DNA of 64,000 nucleotides. It comes from Chaenocephalus aceratus (Eukaryota; Chordata; Actinopteri; Perciformes; Channichthyidae). Below the pieces are notes generated by a model. That model ran no database searches. It was not told where the DNA came from and worked only from the letters and a program-made list of their open reading frames with translations. Shown here piece by piece: positions 1-10,496 of the stretch. The translations under genes and the position numbers were made by a program. The first letter of the stretch is position 1. Each line of letters begins with the position of its first letter. Location: NCBI GenBank assembly GCA_023974075.1, contig CM043797.1:11648401-11712400 (forward strand). Direction: 5' to 3'.

Positions 1-42
1 AACCTCCTACCTCGTCAGTTGGTTTCAGAGACTCATTTGATT

Positions 43-43
<1 letters not shown>

Positions 44-73
<30 letters not shown>
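44..73. repeat. TG dinucleotide microsatellite
   Basis: An uninterrupted GT/TG run of about 30 bases. The flanking 74-233 stretch shows nothing recognisable. Confidence 0.95.
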
Positions 74-76
<3 letters not shown>

Positions 77-359
77 GTGGTGAAGGTTTTTGTTTTTGTT
101 GTTGCATAGATTTTGCTCATGCTGAGAAAACTTGATATTGAATGATCAAACAGGGGGAAATGCAACAGTTTAGGGGTAGTAGTACAGTAGTTTAATAGAG
201 CAACGCTTGTTGATGCACATGCAAAGTTCTGTACACAGGCCAACACACTCTCACTCCCTAAGCGTCCAATAGCGACGTTTGGTCAGTGTCCGTGGCATCC
301 AATTGTGACGCTCCTAGGCTCCTTTAGCGTCATAAAGGGACGCAAATAGCTTTTGTGAA

Positions 360-505
360 TTTTTTCACTTGAATTTTTACATTTTTATTTCACATAGGTA
401 AATTCGGAGCATCAGATACAGGATTTTCAAAGTAATTATTTTCAATGCTATAAATTCGGTGTCTGATAAAATTCAAATACTTCTGTTTCTTGTTTGCTTC
501 CATAT
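360..505 (+). repeat. AT-rich repeat segment A, copy 1
   Basis: This segment, with CACTTGAATTTTTACA near its start, recurs at 13877-14021 in the same orientation and, in longer form, inverted at 7361-7566. It ends at the point where the DIRS-derived sequence begins. Nothing in it looks coding; a frame opening at 459 runs across this boundary and is a by-product. Confidence 0.8.
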
Positions 506-643
506 ACTACCCTCAATCATGCAATGCGAGCATTCACCTACTGAGATATCTATAAACATAGCCGCTCCCTCGGGGCGGGCCTACCTGAATGCGTGCGCAA
601 GCCCACCATATTTAATGCGGCCACGCCTCCTGACTGTCATCAC
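506..643 (+). mobile_element. Fragment of a DIRS inverted terminal repeat
   Basis: The sequence starting ACTACCCTCAATCATGC matches, in reverse complement, the terminal repeat around 17955-18095 and, more distantly, the DIRS repeats at 45840-45990 and 53700-53840. The outer part of the repeat (the GGTTACGTATTGTAACC hairpin) is missing and segment A is joined in its place. The same joint occurs at 14021/14022, so the joint predates the duplication. Confidence 0.75.
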
Positions 644-645
644 TA

Positions 646-1497
646 GGCTTGTTTGAGACAAGCAAGACCTGCGCAGACCTGCGCAGTTGCGATCAACGTC
701 TTGCTAGTGCGTTGCATGATGGTTAGTCATTTTGTCCGACTTGCTCTGGAGGCTCGCCCACATGAGACTTTGAAATCTCGCGGGACAAAGACGCCCGCAG
801 CCTTGAGAGCGAGGCGAGGCGAGTTGGCGCAGTTGCTCTCCACGAGCTGCGGAAGCGAAATGCTTGATGGGAAACGGCTCGCTGGTATCTCGAGCTGAGC
901 GCTCATTGGTGGTTTTTACCACGTGCTGCTGATGAAACTCTCCAATTGGCTGGCAAAAGTTTGTTGTTGTTTTGTGTCAGTTTTACGTCGCCACATCCAT
1001 TCCCATTTTTCATCATTGTTCCACAATGTTTATTCATCATTCAATTCATTCTATGTTATTCTGTAGATTGTGTACATTACTTTCCACTTCACTGCTTGTT
1101 GCACCTGGTTAGAAGCTAAACTGCATTTCGTTGTCTCAGTACCTGTAATATGTGCAATAACAATAAAGTTTCTCTTTAAGTTAAACCAAATCATTAAAAT
1201 AAAATGTATTGTAATGTAATGATTTGGGTGTAACCTTATTTATTGAATACATCATTTAAAATGGCAAGATTAAATCAAAATACATTCTCCATACAATACA
1301 TGTGGGATTTCTATTGCATCCACTTCACCTGCAACGAAAAACGCCAATGCAATTTCCGCCATTGCAAACCCAGCCAGTCAAGCCGACTCCGAGTCAGAGC
1401 TGTCCGACTTAAGACGAGCTTTTTGACACCTCCCCCGGCTGCGATCGGCTACTCTCGTCTACTTTCGAGGCGAGCCGCAATGTGTCTCAAACAAGCC
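646..1497. mobile_element. TA-flanked short inverted-repeat element, copy 1
   Basis: The ends are perfect 15-bp inverted repeats, GGCTTGTTTGAGACA at the left and its complement at the right, each bordered by a TA (644-645 and 1498-1499). A TA duplication fits a Tc1/mariner-type non-autonomous element. A longer copy lies at 14162-15345; this one lacks two internal blocks of about 150 and 210 bp. The first ~370 bp appear identical to the longer copy. There is no transposase-like frame; frames at 653 and 1243 carry no family motif. Confidence 0.8.
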
Positions 1498-1499
1498 TA

Positions 1500-1953
1500 A
1501 TGTGAGCGTCCATTCCCAGGAGTAAAGGATGGCAGAAGACACTACACTACCCAGAATCCCCAGCTATCGTTTGGACTACACCATGTGCTCTGTTTGACAA
1601 ACCCCGTGATAGTCCTCAAGCTCTGTGATTGGAGAGTGTGCTCCGAGGGTTAAGCCGATTCTCGAACAGCACTTGAAATGGGATGGAACCACGGCAGACT
1701 GTCCAAAACTGGATTTGAACGGGTCCACCGCGTCCCCCCTCCCCCACCCCGTCCCCAGAACTACACATGCTGGCTATTCTGTTTCGCAACATGTTCTCTA
1801 TGGCACGTCTCTACTGGGAGTTGTAGTTTTAAAAGACGTTTTTCGTATTTCCCATAATAAGAAGTTGCCAGTATTAAACTGTGTACATCCCTGGAGGTTT
1901 AGGGGACAGGAAACACTCACATTTAAAACATATAATTAATAAATGGGTGAAAA
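1500..1953. other. Unassigned sequence with inner inverted repeat arm
   Basis: Bases 1519-1607 (GGAGTAAAGGATGGCAG onward) match the reverse complement of 3576-3648, and the 16 bases before them match the complement of 3838-3866. In the right-hand arm these two parts are separated by about 200 bp. This is a second inverted repeat inside the 241-4063 composite. A C-rich tract lies near 1730-1755. No coding potential is recognised. Confidence 0.6.
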
Positions 1954-3030
1954 TTGCTTGTGCCCATTATGGGCAGTATTAATATATATACCCACATGCC
2001 AGCTAAGGTCAGAAGAGCTTTATTTAACAGCTGGTCTTATGTGTGTGACCCCTGTGATAACATTACATTACATTAATTGATAAGCCTGAAACATGCACTT
2101 GTCAAGGTTCAGAGGCACATTTTGCAAATATGGCAGTAGCCATCGATCAGCTTAAGATAAGATAGACTTTATTGATCCCAAGTTGGAACATTTGCGTTAC
2201 ATCAGCATGTGTAACAGTTAAATATGCAGTTGTGTTTATTTGAAAATCATTTAGTATAATCACACAAATTCTGTGTTTTATATTCAACAATTCTGTGTTC
2301 TTTATTTATTGATTGTTCAATACCTGACAAGGCCGGAGATGAAATATCTACATACATCTTATAAGAGTATAATACATTATGTATAATATAAGTTAAAATA
2401 AGTGCTTCAACATAGTTAACATTGCTGGAGGTATACACAAATATTGATAGATGTCTTGTAATGCACTATTGAGGAACCTGCAACCCAAGTTTTTCATTCA
2501 GTGCAGAACTACACCACAGTTGTGTAGGCCTATATGATATGTCAATAAACCTTAGAAAATCTTTAAATCTTGAAAGGGATGTGCAAAATAGTCATTACAT
2601 ACAGTCTTTAATTAACTATTAGTAGAGAATAACGAGTAATGAATATACTTTATAGGGATCGTATTAATATCTAATAATAAAAATAATTAAATTCAATAAC
2701 ATGCTTTAACCACCAGGTGTCCCTTTATATCAGCTGTGCACCTTTATGGTGTAAATACAGCCTATCTACAAATTGGATCAAATATAAAAGTGAGCCGAAT
2801 TAGTGTTGATACTGCAAGGAGACGTATTGTGTGAAAAGAAATGTAAGATGTTGTTTAATGGCTGATATATTTATGATCCACGTCACGTTTTCAGTTCCTC
2901 ATGTTTGTCTTCTCATCAGGGCTCTATAAATACAGAACTACGGCAGATATGTAATATGTAATGCAGCCGAACCGTGTATTACAATGCCGTTATGTGATGA
3001 CTTTCAAAGAGAAAAGCAAGCACACTCGGA
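1954..3030. repeat. Dispersed repeat family R, left copy
   Basis: Three blocks recur at the other end of the window: 1954-1996 (inverted match to 63961-64000), 2340-2660 (matching 63382-63715) and 2760-3030 (inverted match to 62270-62560). Within the middle block the part after about 2430 is in direct orientation while the part before it is inverted. The sequence is AT-rich and non-coding. It is probably a non-autonomous mobile element, but ends and superfamily were not determined. Confidence 0.65.
2151..2190 (-). repeat. Possible LINE 3' tail
   Basis: GATAGACTTTATTGATCCC is the complement of a GATCAATAAAGTCTATC tail seen at the 3' ends of fish non-LTR elements. Only this short piece is present, so the call is weak. 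Confidence 0.35.
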
Positions 3031-3575
3031 ATAAGGTATTATTATTATTTTTTTAAAATGTTTTCGGTCTGTTTCCGGTATTTGTTAATGACGATGTGCT
3101 ATGAAATGTGAGACTGGAATTGCACAGGGGGAAAATAACGTAGGCTATCTTTAGATGCGGATTTTGTTAAACTAATATGTTTAGGCTGTGGACCAACACT
3201 ATACATTGACGGGGAAGGGGGTAGCAATAAAGATAACACCATTAAACAGTTACACAACACAACAGAAATAATATCGATAGCAGCGTCCCTAGCAACCACC
3301 TTGGTAACAATGAAAACGTCGCGATTTCCTGAAGTAATCTTCGTAATAACTAGCAAACTAAAGATCATGTACATGCACACATAATCTGAAATAACAACTC
3401 ATATTTCTCGCATCAAATGACATCAAAACGCATTTTAATGGCCAAACTAACTTTAAAATAGGCATTTTCTACCGAGAATAAAACGAATTTCGGCCATGTT
3501 TTCTTTTTCTGCAGGGAGAAATTTGAAGATCATGTGACATAGACGCCAGCCATCGGAATGAATGGTGAAAAAAAC
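3031..3575. other. Unannotated AT-rich interior of the composite element
   Basis: No coding, RNA or repeat feature could be recognised. The sequence lies between family R and the right inner inverted repeat arm. Confidence 0.5.
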
Positions 3576-4270
3576 GGGGTTTGTCAAACAGAGCACATGG
3601 TGTAGTCCAAACGATAGCTGGGGAGTGTCTCCTGCCATCCTTTACTCAGAAAAAATATTTGTTTCTCCGAATCGAAGGGGAAAAATACAAAAGCATTGCA
3701 CACAATTTAAACCAATCAATGTTGTGTAATTAACAAGGATAATCTGGTGTTTTTTAGTCGATGAGTAGTGTAGATATCACTGTAAAATCAATCGACAGTA
3801 AGAGGAATACTTACTTCCGGGTGTACAATTCTCCGTTATCCAATGGGAATGGACGCTCACATTGCCTTTAAGGGCAGCCGGCATAAACGAATGCCGTGCT
3901 TCCATGAGCGTCAAATCCCGCCGCAGATGGGAATACATTGCAATCAGTTGAAAGCTATTTGCGTCCCTTTATGACGCTGAAGGAGCCTAGGAGCGTCACA
4001 ATTGGACGCCACGGACACTGACCAAACGTCGCTATTGGACGCTTAGGGAGTGAGAGTGTGTTGCACAGGCAGCACAGCAAGCAAATACTCCAATACTGAA
4101 GGACAGCAAACATGGATGTAAATAAAACACGATTTGAAGAATTAAATAAATAATGAAACTCTGAGAAGGTAAATATATTAAACACATTTGTTAGACTTCA
4201 GCAACACACTTATTGAGAAATTCTGAATCTAACTATATTTGGGCACATAGGACTACAGTGTTTTATCTAT

Positions 4271-5085
4271 ATTGTTCATTTTCCATCTATCCATCTTCTC
4301 CCACTTATCCGTGGTCGGGTCGCGGAAGTAGCTCTTCCAGCAGAGAGCCCCAAACTTCCCTTTCCCCGGCCACATCATCCAGCTCTGACTGGGGGATTCC
4401 AAGGTGCTCCCAGAACAGCGAAGAGATATAATCCCTCCACCTGGTCCTAGGTCTACCCCTCAGTCTCCTCCCAGCCTGGAACACCACTTTAGGGTGGCAT
4501 CCTTACTAGGTGCTCGAGCCACCTCAACTGGCTCCTTTTGACGCGAAGGAGGAGCGGTTCAACTCCGAGTCCCTCCCGGATGACCGAACTTCTCACTTTA
4601 TCCCTAAGGGAGACACCAGCTACCCTGCGGAGAAAACCCATCTCGGCCGCTTGTATCCGCGATCTCGTTCTTTCGGTCATGACCCATCCTTCATGACCAT
4701 AGGTGAGGGTAGGAACGAAAATGGCCCGGTAGACAGAGAGCTTTGCCTTCTGGCTCAGCTCCCTTTTCGTCACAACGGTGCGGTAAAGTGACTGCAGTAC
4801 CGCTCCCGCTGCTCCGATTCTCCGGCCCATCTCCATTGTTCCCTCACTCGAGAACAAGACCCTGAGATACTTTAACTCCTTCGCTTGGGGTAAGGACTCA
4901 TTCCCTACTTGGAGTGGACAGTCCATCTGTTTCCTGCTGAGAACCATGGCCTCAGATTTGGAGGTGCTGATCCTCATCCCAGCCGCTTCACACTCGGCTG
5001 TGAACTGATCCAGTGAGTGCTGAAGGTCGCAGACCGATGAAGCCATTAGAACCACATCATCTGCAAAAGCAGTCCTTAGTCCAGT
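4271..5085 (-). pseudogene. RTE/Rex3-like LINE, 5'-truncated reverse transcriptase C-terminal region
   Basis: Reading on the minus strand from 5085, the frame opens with the FADD catalytic box of reverse transcriptase (about 5058-5069) and continues for some 190 codons to 4489. It contains the run AECEAAGMRISTSKSEAMV and the block LTYGHEGWVMTERTRSRIQ, typical of the RT connection region in RTE-clade elements. A frameshift near 4488 moves the last 60 codons (GRPRTRWRDYI motif, 4487-4305) into another frame. A short tail with ATCC-type repeats follows at 4271-4300 (plus-strand view). The N-terminal endonuclease and most of the fingers and palm are absent, as usual for 5'-truncated LINE insertions. 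It is a dead copy. Clade assignment rests on motif layout and was not searched. Confidence 0.85.
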
Positions 5086-5890
5086 TGCAATGCAGTTGCA
5101 TTTTTCATTTTATTTTATTGAAAATAAGTGTGTGCTCAAAAACTAAATGTAGTATACAACAGAACATCTCTGTTACCTCAGAAACAACAAGGAGCCCTAT
5201 CAAGTAACATGTATCCACTGTATGAACAAGATGAATATCAAAGATATGCACACAGTGTAAATACAATATTTCTTATTGAAGGCATTTAATAAACACGATG
5301 GTACTTTGAGTGTGATTCTTCATGTGATCCAAAAAGCCCAACATATGATTCCATGTGTGAGCTGCTTCCCTGCGATTAATAAACATAAGATGTTTCATGT
5401 GATTTTAAATGTTCCTTTGAAACTTGAAACTTCACTGTAAGTAAGACAGCCGCTCGATTTTGATCACTTTAGCAAACAACTTCTCCAGAATTAGCTCTTA
5501 CGGGCATTTTCAAGTGTAATTCTTGAAACATCCGCTTTCTCTCAAAGGAAAAAAACACCATTTACGAAAATGTTCAATTTTCAGTGTTTGGTCGTTTTTG
5601 TTTTTCTTAAATGTCTTCTTTCATTCTGCTATATTAAAAAGGAAACATAAAAAAATGAAATATTGGTGTATTTGACTTACTTTGTGTATTTGCATCCCTA
5701 GATTTCTTCATAAATTCATGCAAGGTTATTATTAGATCATTACATATTTAAACGTATCAGTAATACAACATATTATTGTTGCAAGTAATCAAGTGACGAA
5801 GCTTCATATTGTTATGTATTAGTTACATTTATTTAGCTTTTATTTTATTTTAAGATATTTTACAACACTTTAAATCCTGTTATATTTTAC
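5086..5890. other. Unannotated AT-rich DNA
   Basis: No feature recognised. Short A/T runs only; no open frame with recognisable content. Confidence 0.5.
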
Positions 5891-6110
5891 ACAGGCTCAG
5901 CCCTTTACTGGACTCTATAAATCGACGTAGTGTCCGTGACGTCACCCATAGGATTCTGCAGAGTTGCCGAGAAGCCCTTAGTAGGCGGAGTCGGCCACTA
6001 ACGGTAGACAGCGACGTCAGAGTCTAATCCCGCCTGCTCCAAATAAGGGCAACGAGGCGGGACCTGCTGCCACCGAACTGCAGAGCCCTAGAGAGATATC
6101 GATAGATAGA
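5891..6110. other. GC-richer island with weak DIRS-terminal resemblance
   Basis: The block is richer in CpG than its surroundings. The piece around 5892-5922 resembles the DIRS terminal segment GGAGCCCTCTACTGGACTC but with several differences, so it may be an old terminal fragment or coincidence. No coding frame is visible. Confidence 0.3.
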
Positions 6111-6115
6111 GTGGG

Positions 6116-6416
6116 TTTAGATCAGGACCTGGTCTAATGTGGTCTACATGTAAAAAAAGCACTGAAATCTCACTTTTAAGGTTTCACAAATCTCAAACTG
6201 TGTTATAAAGAATGTTTCGACCCTCTGGGATAATCCAGTCCAGATTTGATGAGTGTAGGTCTAGTGGTTTTAGAACAGGACCTGGTCTACATGTGAAAAA
6301 AGCACTGAAATCTCCCTTTTTTTAATTTTCACAAATAGAATAAAAGTTTCACAAATCTCAAACTAGGTTATAAAGAATCTTTAGACTCTCTGGGATAATC
6401 CAGTCCAAATAAATCG
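6116..6416 (+). repeat. Two-copy tandem duplication of ~150 bp
   Basis: Copy 1 (about 6116-6250) and copy 2 (about 6263-6416) share, in order, CAGGACCTGGTCTA, AAGCACTGAAATCTC, TTTCACAAATCTCAAACT and CTGGGATAATCCAGTCCA. Copy 2 carries a short extra A/T stretch. No coding potential. Confidence 0.85.
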
Positions 6417-6555
6417 ACTATGCAGCGATTTAAGAGGTTCAAACACGGAGGATTGTTCGCTCAGCGCTGTAAATTAAATGTCCCTTAACTTTCCCCTTAA
6501 CTGCCGAATCGGATGCTCTGAATCGGAAGCCAACTTCAGCGTCGTCCGCCCGGAC

Positions 6556-6621
6556 CTAACGGAGCCGCAGTGGGCTAGCTCCGGGACGCCGGCTGGAGCT
6601 AGCCCCCTGCGGCTCCGTTAG
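6556..6621. repeat. GC-rich perfect hairpin
   Basis: Left arm CTAACGGAGCCGCAG plus GGGCTAGCTCC pairs with the right arm GGAGCTAGCCC plus CTGCGGCTCCGTTAG around a 12-base loop (6583-6594). The 27-base arms pair except at the T/C position near 6571. It could be the core of a small foldback element; no target duplication was found. Confidence 0.85.
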
Positions 6622-7140
6622 CTCCGGCGGCCACCACTGGGATAATTGGGTCCCCTATTAACATTTCCTCCCGTTTAGCATTATGGGCGTCATAGCCATA
6701 GACTATAAAAGTCTTACCCAAGGCTGAATCATAAACTAAAATGTATATATAAAGGGTTACATCCTGGCTAATAAGTAACAAGCTAAGCTACCAAGCACAC
6801 AAACACCTGTGAACGGGGTTAACATGTATAATATTATCGTTTTAGACTTCTTGGAAGTTCTGTTAGTACATGCAAGCGCACAGCACGTCATTTTAATTGT
6901 CTGGTATTTGTAACAATATTCCCTAAAAGGCACAATCACCACGAACACGGCTAAAGCTAAAGGGTCAAGTACAGTAACTACAACTAACTAACGTTGTAGC
7001 CTAGCAGAGTGGACAAGTTGCTTAGCTGACAGTGAGGCATGTACGTGTCCATCAAAGTGACCACGCCCTAATGTATGCAAAAGCTTTAAGGCTTAATATT
7101 AATTAAACAGATGCGTTGAGGAAAAATGCACCCCCCCAAT
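6622..7140. other. Unannotated DNA
   Basis: Nothing supportable seen. Frames between 6599 and 6948 on the minus strand carry no family motif. Confidence 0.5.
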
Positions 7141-7825
7141 CCATATTCATGAAGGGGGGATCTAACTATACATAGAATATGGTTTTTTGAACCACGATGT
7201 AAACATGTTTATTTCTGCTGTAAAGTTGGGCATTTTAACATGGGGGTCTATGGAAATTGCTCCCTTCTGCAGACTGCTCCTACTGGCCACTAGATGAACT
7301 GCAGTTTGAGGCACTTCCGTATTAGCGTCCCGGCTCTTCCCCAGAGTTTGCCGCTACTATGGAATCAAACAAGAGACAGAAGTATTTGAATTTTATCAGA
7401 CACCGAATTTATAGCATTGAAAATAAGTACTTTGAAAATAATTTATCTGAATTTTTTTTGCTCCGAATTTACCTATGTGAAATAAAAATGTAAAAATTCA
7501 AGTTAAAAAAATTTGAATGTTCAAATTCAGATCCCAAAAATTCAAGTGAAAAAAATTTGACGTCAAAAATTGCGATGCAGCATCATCCAGGCTACTCAGA
7601 CAGGATACGCAATCGAGTCCGAATGCAAGCAAACCGTCTTCTGGCCTATCTCCGGGACAGTGCGGTGAAGCCCAATGCTGCAAACTGTAGGCGATGGATG
7701 CAGATGGGAGAAATTCCCGTAGACCCTATGTTAAAATGTCCAACTTAACATCAGAAAATTAACATGTTTCTAGCCTGGATCCACAAAAACATATTCTGTA
7801 TATAGTTAGATTCCCCTTTCATGAC
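7141..7825. mobile_element. Foldback/MITE-like element with ~110-bp inverted arms
   Basis: Bases 7147-7260 match the reverse complement of 7710-7822 over more than 100 bases at moderate identity; the shared core contains CATTTTAACAT and the GGGTCTA/ATCTAACTATA blocks. The interior holds an inverted copy of segment A (7361-7566). A small frame at 7557-7748 has no recognisable domain and ends inside the right arm, so I regard it as incidental. Target duplication not identified. Confidence 0.65.
7361..7566 (-). repeat. AT-rich repeat segment A, inverted copy
   Basis: Reverse complement of 13821-14021, including the TGACGTC edge and the ATTCGGTGTCTGATAAAATT part, with small differences. It shows that segment A exists apart from the DIRS fragment to which it is joined in the other two copies. 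Confidence 0.8.
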
Positions 7826-8199
7826 AACGGGACTGCTGCTCCTAGCTCCTCTCTGCTAGCTCTGTTAGCTCCATTGGCTCCGTGATGCTACAGCGGCTCA
7901 GCTCATGAGGAGAACACTACTTGAACTCGGCCGTGTTTGTTGTGTTGGTTCCTGATGGACTATTCGTCATGCAAATATAGGATTTATCTGCGGTTGAAAC
8001 AGACCGTCCATGAATGCAGTGTCTTCGGTAAGTCAACCCTGCGTACTTTATGTTATGTTACTGGTGTTTTTATTAAGCTAACGTTAATGAATGTTTAGAG
8101 TTGGGTTAGCATTTGAGCAATCGTAGCTCCATCTGTGATAACGATGCTATGCGTAGCATCCAAGTTAAACGTAATAGAGAAGTATAACACATTAAGTGG
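7826..8199. other. Unannotated DNA between elements
   Basis: No gene or repeat recognised. Confidence 0.5.
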
Positions 8200-8207
8200 G
8201 ATGCTAC

Positions 8208-9063
8208 TAGGGGTGTAACGGTTCACAGAAGTCACGGTTCGGTTCATACCTCGGTTTGGGGGTCACGGTTCGGTACAAGGAAAAGCAAAAAAAGTCCCAA
8301 ATGCATATTTTTTTTTGCTGTTATTTATTTTTAACAGTAGTGCAAGTTTGGGTATGAAAATAAGGAACTCTAACATTTGGAATCATTAACCGTATTACAC
8401 AGTTAAAAACAAACCGCGAACAGTACCACACACACTCAGATGGCCATATTATTTATAATGGCTGAGGTTAAATAAGCTGTACAACTAAAAAGAATGTCTT
8501 GAAAATATTTAAATAAATAATAAGAAAGTGTTTCAATCACAATCAATAAAAGGCAATACAGAACTGTATAACATCTCCTGATGTCAAAATATAAAATAAA
8601 TACAATGATAAATATAAAACAAAATAAAATCTGTACCTTTTTAAGGAGCAATGTCTAACATGTGTAATTAACTTGTGAGTGTGTGAGGCCATTATGCCTG
8701 CCCGAAATGTTCCCACACACCTGATTTAAAAGAAGCAGGTGGGTCTTCTAGCTCCTGTGTGTTGTGTGAACTCGCCATAGCTACTAACGGTTCTTCTTCA
8801 TGTATTGTGTTCGTTTTGTTGTGTTTTGTTCTTTTTCTTCATTTGTTATTTACGGGCGGCTGGCTTTTAGGCACAATACCGCCCCCTGGATTATATATAG
8901 TGTAATACTGCCCTGAGTGACAGACTTTTTTCCCACTCGTAAAAAAATACGTATTCGCCGTGTGACTGCATGTGCCGAACCGTGACGTCCGAACCGTGAC
9001 GTCCGAACCGTGACGTCCGAACCGTGACGGTACAGGACGAATATGGATACCGTTACACCCCTA
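8208..9063. mobile_element. Non-autonomous hAT element (TAGGGGTGTAACGG ends)
   Basis: The ends TAGGGGTGTAACGG and CCGTTACACCCCTA are inverted repeats. They are flanked by an exact 8-bp duplication, GATGCTAC (8200-8207 and 9064-9071), the hallmark of hAT insertion. Near the right end a 14-base unit, GTGACGTCCGAACC, is repeated in tandem about three times (8982-9027). No transposase frame is present. Confidence 0.92.
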
Positions 9064-9071
9064 GATGCTAC

Positions 9072-9407
9072 TGTATACCAAAAGGCTTCTGTGCGAGGTT
9101 GCTAAAATAAGGTCATCCTTGTACGTTGGATAGTTAGTTTGCTAGTTAGGTTACTGTATGCATTGTTAAGGTTCATTTAAATTCGCTATGCTCTACTATA
9201 GCATAAAATAGACTAGCTAACGTCAACGTATTGTTGAAGAGAGGCTTAGTGTATATTAAATCAACCTCACAATGAAATGTGTGTATCTTTAAAATATGAA
9301 CGTCACATTTCAAGATGGTCCAGAAATAACGCTCCCTTAGATATTGTAATATGGTTTGTTGAACTGGAGTTATTTATTGCAGCTAACCGCCTATTATTTC
9401 ACACACA
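9072..9407. other. Unannotated AT-rich DNA
   Basis: No feature recognised. Confidence 0.5.
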
Positions 9408-9539
9408 GTGACGTCACGAGCTACCCACAATGCAACACGCGCCATATATATATATAAATACGCCATTTTCCTGGAGGTGCAAATATCCTGGAAGTGCAAA
9501 TATAAACAGCTAGCTAACGTAGCCAGGCAGAGCGCACTA

Positions 9540-9750
9540 GGTTTTTTTTCTGAGTTAACGACCGAAGAAATTGCTGCATGTCTTCGGATTACATCTGGAC
9601 TTGAGGGGTGTGCTTTAGGTCGTTACCAGCGTAAACTAGAGCTGTGTGGGTTGTCGGATTGCCCTTACAGACTGCCTGCAGATGTATGGAAAAACGACAG
9701 TGGCCTTCGTCGATTTTGGCTGCATCTACGTCTAATTTCTGGAAACACCA
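9540..9750 (+). pseudogene. Decayed exon of a fish repeat-associated gene family (SWIM/YqaJ-like, tentative)
   Basis: A frame covering 9540-9755 contains a segment CPYRLPADVWKND followed, only after shifting frame, by residues fitting a W-P-x-V-x-F-x-x-I-Y pattern and ending at ACACCAG|GTGAAT, a good splice-donor context at 9750/9751. From memory, multicopy fish genes with SWIM zinc fingers and YqaJ-type exonuclease domains have an N-terminal exon with this pattern. The frame has at least one shift and one stop, so it is not functional. The family assignment is an inference; the exon-like end is seen directly. No downstream exons were found. Confidence 0.35.
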
Positions 9751-9759
9751 GGTGAATAC

Positions 9760-10495
9760 CCCACTTGTCACAATAATGTTATCATGCCATTGCATATATG
9801 TGGTATTTTAGAGTTGACTAGATATTGATTAAGGCAATAGACTATGATATTCAGTACAGGAAGCTTAGCAACACCTAGACGGTGTACGGCTGCTTGCACC
9901 TCGCGTAAAACGGCGGATACCGGAAGTACGGTGTCGCCCTCGGCCCAATACCCGTATGTGTGTGTGAAAGAATCAGACGAACGACCCAAACATTGTTGTT
10001 TTTAATATTATTACCAATGCCTCTTTTAATTGTATTATCCTCACACTTGAGAAACAGCCTTATTGTGGCTGTAGAACGGAACATGTAACTTAATGCCTGC
10101 ATTTAAGGACGATGAATAGCGTAGTCAATGCTTTAGTGACAAGGAAATGATTTGTTTAAATATTAGATACAGTATGACGTTATCTGTGACTTCAGTCAAA
10201 ATGAAGCTTATCCATTGCATTGCATTTGTTAAATAGGTTTGTGTTTTACCCTTACGTGTGTGATACATATGAATACAAATTAATTTGACTGACTCATGAA
10301 AACCTCATCCAAAGTAACAGTAAAATAAAATGGACCTACACAATAATACTCAATCAAACTGATACAGTATAAGGACTGTGATATCCAGCAATTTCTCAAG
10401 TATAACAATAAGATTATGACCTGTTTTTAAAAGAAGATAACAAGTTGTTTGCATGTAAAGAAGTCTGTAACCCACGCATGTAGATAACAGATAAC
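9760..10495. other. Unannotated AT-rich DNA
   Basis: No feature recognised. Confidence 0.5.
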
Positions 10496-10496
10496 A

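Larger units (their letters stand above)
241..4063. mobile_element. Composite DNA element with ~110-bp terminal inverted repeats
   Basis: Bases 241-350 reappear as a near-perfect reverse complement at 3954-4063. Both outer edges are flanked by the same 7 bases, CACAGGC (234-240 and 4064-4070), as expected of a target-site duplication. The ends read CAACACACTCTCACTCCC inward. Inside are a DIRS terminal fragment, a TA-flanked element, family R sequence and a second inner inverted repeat, so the interior is a patchwork. No transposase is visible, so the superfamily is not assigned; a 7-bp duplication with long inverted repeats is unusual and may be a degraded 8- or 9-bp one. Confidence 0.75.

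Noticed and set aside
459..898. Frames of 65 and 81 codons, present twice (also at 13975-14414) with identical translations
   Set aside because: They cross the joints between segment A, the DIRS terminal fragment and a non-coding MITE. Their identity reflects DNA duplication, not protein conservation.
5892..5922. DIRS terminal fragment
   Set aside because: Only about 25 bases with several mismatches; kept as a weak comment, not a call.
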